Positions 54,229 to 56,777 of a stretch of DNA of 56,777 bases are shown here, in pieces. The stretch is from positions 1-56,777 of the forward strand of contig NZ_JAFJSY010000072.1 of the NCBI RefSeq assembly GCF_019857225.1. The letters are read 5' to 3'. The position numbers were made by a program, and so were the translations under genes. The notes below the pieces were generated by a model, which was not told the DNA's origin, did no database searches, and saw only the letters and a program-made list of their open reading frames with translations. Numbering within the stretch: the stretch's first letter is position 1; each line of letters starts with the position of its first letter. Origin of the DNA: Streptomyces plumbidurans (GTDB lineage: Bacteria > Actinomycetota > Actinomycetes > Streptomycetales > Streptomycetaceae).

Positions 54229-55795
54229 AGTTGTGCCGCGGTGGCGGGCAGGAGGTCGCCCACTCCAGGGAGCGGCCGTAGCCCCAGGGGTCGTCGACGT
54301 CGACCTTCTGGCCGTACTTGGCGGTCTTCCAGACGTTGTAGAGGAACGGCAGCGTCGACATGCCGAGCAGGAAGGCGCCGATCGTCGAGATGGTGTTGAG
54401 GGCCGTGAAGCCGTCCGCGGCGAGATAGTCCGCGTACCGGCGCGGCATGCCCTCCGCGCCCAGCCAGTGCTGCACCAGGAACGTGGTGTGGAAGCCCACG
54501 AACAGCGTCCAGAACTGGATCTTGCCGAGCCGCTCGTCGAGCATCTTGCCGGTGAACTTGGGCCACCAGAAGTAGAACCCGCCGAAGATCGCGAAGACGA
54601 CGGTGCCGAAGACGACGTAGTGGAAGTGCGCGACCACGAAGTAGCTGTCCGAGACATGGAAGTCCAGCGGCGGGGAGGCGAGGATCACCCCGGTCAGACC
54701 GCCGAACAGGAAGGTCACCAGGAAGCCCGTCGCCCACAGCATCGGGGTCTCGAAGGACAGCGAGCCCTTGATCATGGTGCCGATCCAGTTGAAGAACTTC
54801 ACGCCGGTCGGCACGGCGATCAGGAACGTCATGAAGGCGAAGAACGGCAGCAGCACCCCGCCGGTGACGAACATGTGGTGGGCCCACACCACGACCGACA
54901 GACCGGTGATCGCCATGGTCGCGCCGACCAGCGTGAGATAGCCGAAGAGCGGCTTGCGGCTGAACACCGGGAGGATCTCCGTGACGATGCCGAAGAACGG
55001 CAGCGCGATGATGTAGACCTCGGGATGGCCGAAGAACCAGAACAGGTGCTGCCACAGCAGGGCTCCGCCGTTGGACGCGTCGAAGACCTGCGCCCCGAAC
55101 CGCCGGTCCGCCTCCAGACACAGCAGCGCCGCGGCGAGCACCGGGAACGCCATCAGGATCAGGATCGACGTGAAGAGCGTGTTCCAGGTGAAGATCGACA
55201 TCCGGAACATCGTCATGCCGGGGGCGCGCATCCCGATGATCGTGGTGATGAAGTTGACCGCGCCGAGGATCGTGCCGAAGCCCGCCAGCGCCAGACCCAT
55301 GATCCACAGATCGGGTCCGACGCCGGGGGAGTGCGTCTCGCTGTTGAGCGGCGCGTAGGCGAACCAGCCGAAGGCGGCGGGCCCGTCGGGAACGAAGAGC
55401 GAGCCGAACACGATCAGCCCGCCGAACAGGAAGAACCAGTACGACAGCATGTTCAGGCGCGGGAAGGCGACGTCGGGGGAGCCGATCTGCAGGGGCATCA
55501 GCTCGTTGGCGAAGCCCGCGAACATCGGGGTCGCGAAGAGCAGCAGCATGATCGTGCCGTGCATCGTGAACAACTGGTTGTACTGGTGGTTGTCCATGAT
55601 CTGCAGCCCGGGCCGGGCGAGTTCGGCGCGCATCAGCAGCGCCATCACCCCGCCGATCAGGAAGAAGGCGAACGAGGTGATCAGATAGAGGTGGCCGATC
55701 TTCTTGTGGTCGGTGGTCGTCAGCCAGTCGACGACCACCCGCCCCTGCCGACTGGGCACCGGTCGCGCCGCCGTGTGTACGGTCTGGGTCCCCAT
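54107..55795 (-). CDS. ctaD: Cytochrome c oxidase subunit I (stand-alone CtaD)
   Basis: 562 residues, 12 membrane helices. Haem/copper ligands intact: QLFTMHGTIM (His79), WFFGHPEVYIIALP (CuB His with His-Tyr crosslink), WAHHMF (CuB) and VAHFHYVVFG (haems a and a3). Full aa3-type subunit I of the actinobacterial bcc-aa3 chain, but no ctaC, ctaE or ctaF neighbours, so it is probably a second, accessory copy. ATG 55795 has AGGGGCG upstream. Confidence 0.95.
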   Translation of the reverse strand: MGTQTVHTAARPVPSRQGRVVVDWLTTTDHKKIGHLYLITSFAFFLIGGVMALLMRAELARPGLQIMDNHQYNQLFTMHGTIMLLLFATPMFAGFANELMPLQIGSPDVAFPRLNMLSYWFFLFGGLIVFGSLFVPDGPAAFGWFAYAPLNSETHSPGVGPDLWIMGLALAGFGTILGAVNFITTIIGMRAPGMTMFRMSIFTWNTLFTSILILMAFPVLAAALLCLEADRRFGAQVFDASNGGALLWQHLFWFFGHPEVYIIALPFFGIVTEILPVFSRKPLFGYLTLVGATMAITGLSVVVWAHHMFVTGGVLLPFFAFMTFLIAVPTGVKFFNWIGTMIKGSLSFETPMLWATGFLVTFLFGGLTGVILASPPLDFHVSDSYFVVAHFHYVVFGTVVFAIFGGFYFWWPKFTGKMLDERLGKIQFWTLFVGFHTTFLVQHWLGAEGMPRRYADYLAADGFTALNTISTIGAFLLGMSTLPFLYNVWKTAKYGQKVDVDDPWGYGRSLEWATSCPPPRHNFTTLPKIRSESPAFDLHHPELAAVTPQPEPESEQAGPGRS

Positions 55796-56222
55796 CGCTC
55801 GCTCGCCCCTTCGCTCGTTGCGCCCCGGGTCCGCCGCAACCCGCGGACACCTGGCCGCGAGCTCACGCCATGATGCTCGCGTGGCCGTGTGCTCCGACAG
55901 GGGGCGTGCGGGGGTTCTGTGCTGGAGCCATGGATTTCCTATGCTCTGTCAGCTCCCGCGGACTTGCCCGAAAGCGGTCGGGAAAGAACTCCGGAGTCAG
56001 TTCTGACGGCACTTTCCGCCGCGGAATTGGAAGAGCGTTCGCGACACGCGGCAATTACGTTCGATTGCCTGCAGAAGGTGTACGGAAGCGTCCGTTCGGG
56101 TGACGGAGCGGGCTGGAAACGCGTGTCGTGGTCCTGTGACAGAAGTGTGACCGGAGGGGGATACGGGCCGCGTGGGCCCAGCCCCGCTTCCCTGCCCGCC
56201 GGACAGGGCCTAGCGTGGCGGC
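55796..56222. other. Intergenic region, comparatively A+T-rich
   Basis: About 430 bp. Reading frames exist on both strands (for example + 55870-56103) but none has a recognisable domain. Bases ~55930-56090 are less G+C-rich than the surroundings and contain small dyads (CCCGA/TCGGG and AGAACT/AGTTCT around 55968-56006). It may hold the ctaD promoter or a small RNA. Confidence 0.5.
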
Positions 56223-56438
56223 ATGGCACCGATTCCCACTCCGCAGGCGGAGCCCCAGGACAGTCCCGACGCCTACGTCGGCCTCGACGCGGCCGGCGCC
56301 GAGCGGCTCGCCCGCGACCGCGGATGGTCCACGGTCCGCTCGCTGCCGCCGGGGGCGATCATCACCATGGAGTACCGCGTGGGCCGGATGAACTTCGAGG
56401 TCGAGGACGACCGCGTGGTGCGGGCCTGGAAGGGCTGA
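56223..56438 (+). CDS. Peptidase inhibitor I78-family small protein
   Basis: 71 residues. The I78 pattern is visible: GLDAAGAERLARDRGW, VRSLPPGAIITMEYRVGRMN and FEVEDDRVVRAWKG. Family members inhibit serine proteases or elastase. No signal peptide, so intracellular. TAGCGT (56211-56216) ends six bases before ATG 56223, a leaderless arrangement. Confidence 0.85.
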   Translation: MAPIPTPQAEPQDSPDAYVGLDAAGAERLARDRGWSTVRSLPPGAIITMEYRVGRMNFEVEDDRVVRAWKG

Positions 56439-56516
56439 GAAGGCGCTCCGGGCCCCGGCCCGCCCGGCTGCACGACGAACGCGGCCCCCGTACGACGGAG
56501 GCGGCCGATGCACGAC

Positions 56517-56551
56517 GAAGGCCCCGGTTCCTGGGCGGAACCGGGGCCTTC
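56517..56551. terminator. Bidirectional terminator
   Basis: GAAGGCCCCGGTTCC (56517-56531) pairs perfectly over 15 bp with GGAACCGGGGCCTTC (56537-56551), with a 5-nt loop. It serves the I78 gene and a convergent gene entering from the right. Confidence 0.9.
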
Positions 56552-56599
56552 CTGGTGCGGGGGTGGTTGTGCGTACCGACCCCGCTGTCCTTGTGCCGG

Positions 56600-56777
56600 T
56601 CAGGCGCCCGTCGCGGGCCGGGCCGCCGTCGAGGCCGTGGCGCCGCGCCCGACGCGGTCCGACTGCGGTGGGCGGCGGCTGCCGGCCGGGGTGACCGGTG
56701 TGCGCTCCGAGCGGGCCGTGTGCGGACCCTGGGCCAGGTAGGGGTAGGCGGGTGCCCGGGCCGTGCGGCCCGGCGAG
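56600..56777 (-). CDS. C-terminal end of a gene running off the window (partial)
   Basis: On the - strand a frame open from the window edge ends at TGA 56600-56602, 48 bp before the terminator. The visible ~58 residues are Ala/Pro/Arg/Thr-rich (ending TASTAARPATGA), typical of a low-complexity C-terminal tail. The upstream part and function are not visible. Confidence 0.45.
   Translation of the reverse strand, partial: SPGRTARAPAYPYLAQGPHTARSERTPVTPAGSRRPPQSDRVGRGATASTAARPATGA

Noticed and set aside
55870..56103. 77-codon ORF in the ctaD-I78 gap
   Set aside because: No ribosome site, no recognisable motif, and the region looks regulatory.

Overview
This window is a stretch of core chromosome from a Streptomyces-type actinomycete. 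The DNA is very G+C-rich with frequent GTG and TTG starts. The gene content is actinomycete-typical: an iron-box-controlled siderophore importer, two Rpf cell-wall hydrolases, a WYL regulator, a PucR regulator, an AfsR-like ATPase, an F420/LLM-type oxidoreductase, and the order nadK-recN ... pyrG-nudix ... parA-scpA-scpB-rluB ... aroH-tyrA-cmk-plsC-der. I see no insertion sequence, prophage, integrase, tRNA or CRISPR array.

Layout. 0-0.3 kb: the end of an rRNA operon (23S-5S spacer, 5S rRNA, strong terminator). 0.3-4.7 kb: a protein with a long Arg/Asp/Gly repeat tail fused to a TPR-like domain, a DUF1015 protein and a HAD phosphatase. 4.8-8.1 kb: iron-regulated FecCD/FepC importer. 8.1-15.3 kb: SCP2-like protein, Pro-rich small protein, TlyA, NAD kinase, RecN, a MraY/WecA-like membrane protein and a glycosyltransferase. 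15.4-20 kb: PucR regulator divergent from an LLM enzyme, and a GH15 glucoamylase/trehalase. 20.4-26.4 kb: CTP synthase, ADP-ribose pyrophosphatase, AfsR-like regulator, alanine dehydrogenase. 26.7-31.3 kb: orphan ParA, a candidate ribbon-helix-helix partner, ScpA, ScpB and RluB, a chromosome-organisation operon. 31.4-36.5 kb: DinB/MPI-like protein, DUF72 protein, then a compact NrtR-like Nudix regulator, ADP-ribosylglycohydrolase and two nucleotidyltransferases. 36.5-38.4 kb: Rieske lipoprotein with a b561-like membrane protein, and a secreted protein. 38.7-43.2 kb: aroH-tyrA-cmk-plsC-der. 43.2-46.5 kb: two unknown conserved-looking proteins and two Rpf proteins. 46.4-52.3 kb: a branched-chain-amino-acid-type ABC importer in which LivH, LivM and LivG are one polypeptide, with LivF and a binding lipoprotein. 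52.3-56.8 kb: unknown protein, WYL regulator, stand-alone CtaD, I78 inhibitor, and the 3' end of a gene running off the window.

The best candidate for an undescribed system is the NrtR-DraG-nucleotidyltransferase island at 33.2-36.5 kb. A 33-bp near-palindrome covers its promoter -10 box. All three enzyme families keep their metal-binding acids, which suggests NAD/ADP-ribose-linked RNA or nucleotide repair or modification.

A second theme is short tandem duplication at gene edges. Examples are a 24-bp minisatellite before the FepC ATPase, 54-bp units in a small protein, three decayed copies of a gene's 3' end at 13.5-13.9 kb with apparent stop-codon loss, and a 133-bp tandem duplication joining two convergent gene ends at 32.1-32.3 kb. 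Many starts also sit six or seven bases after a TANNNT box, the architecture of leaderless mRNAs. All product calls come from reading motifs, not from searches.
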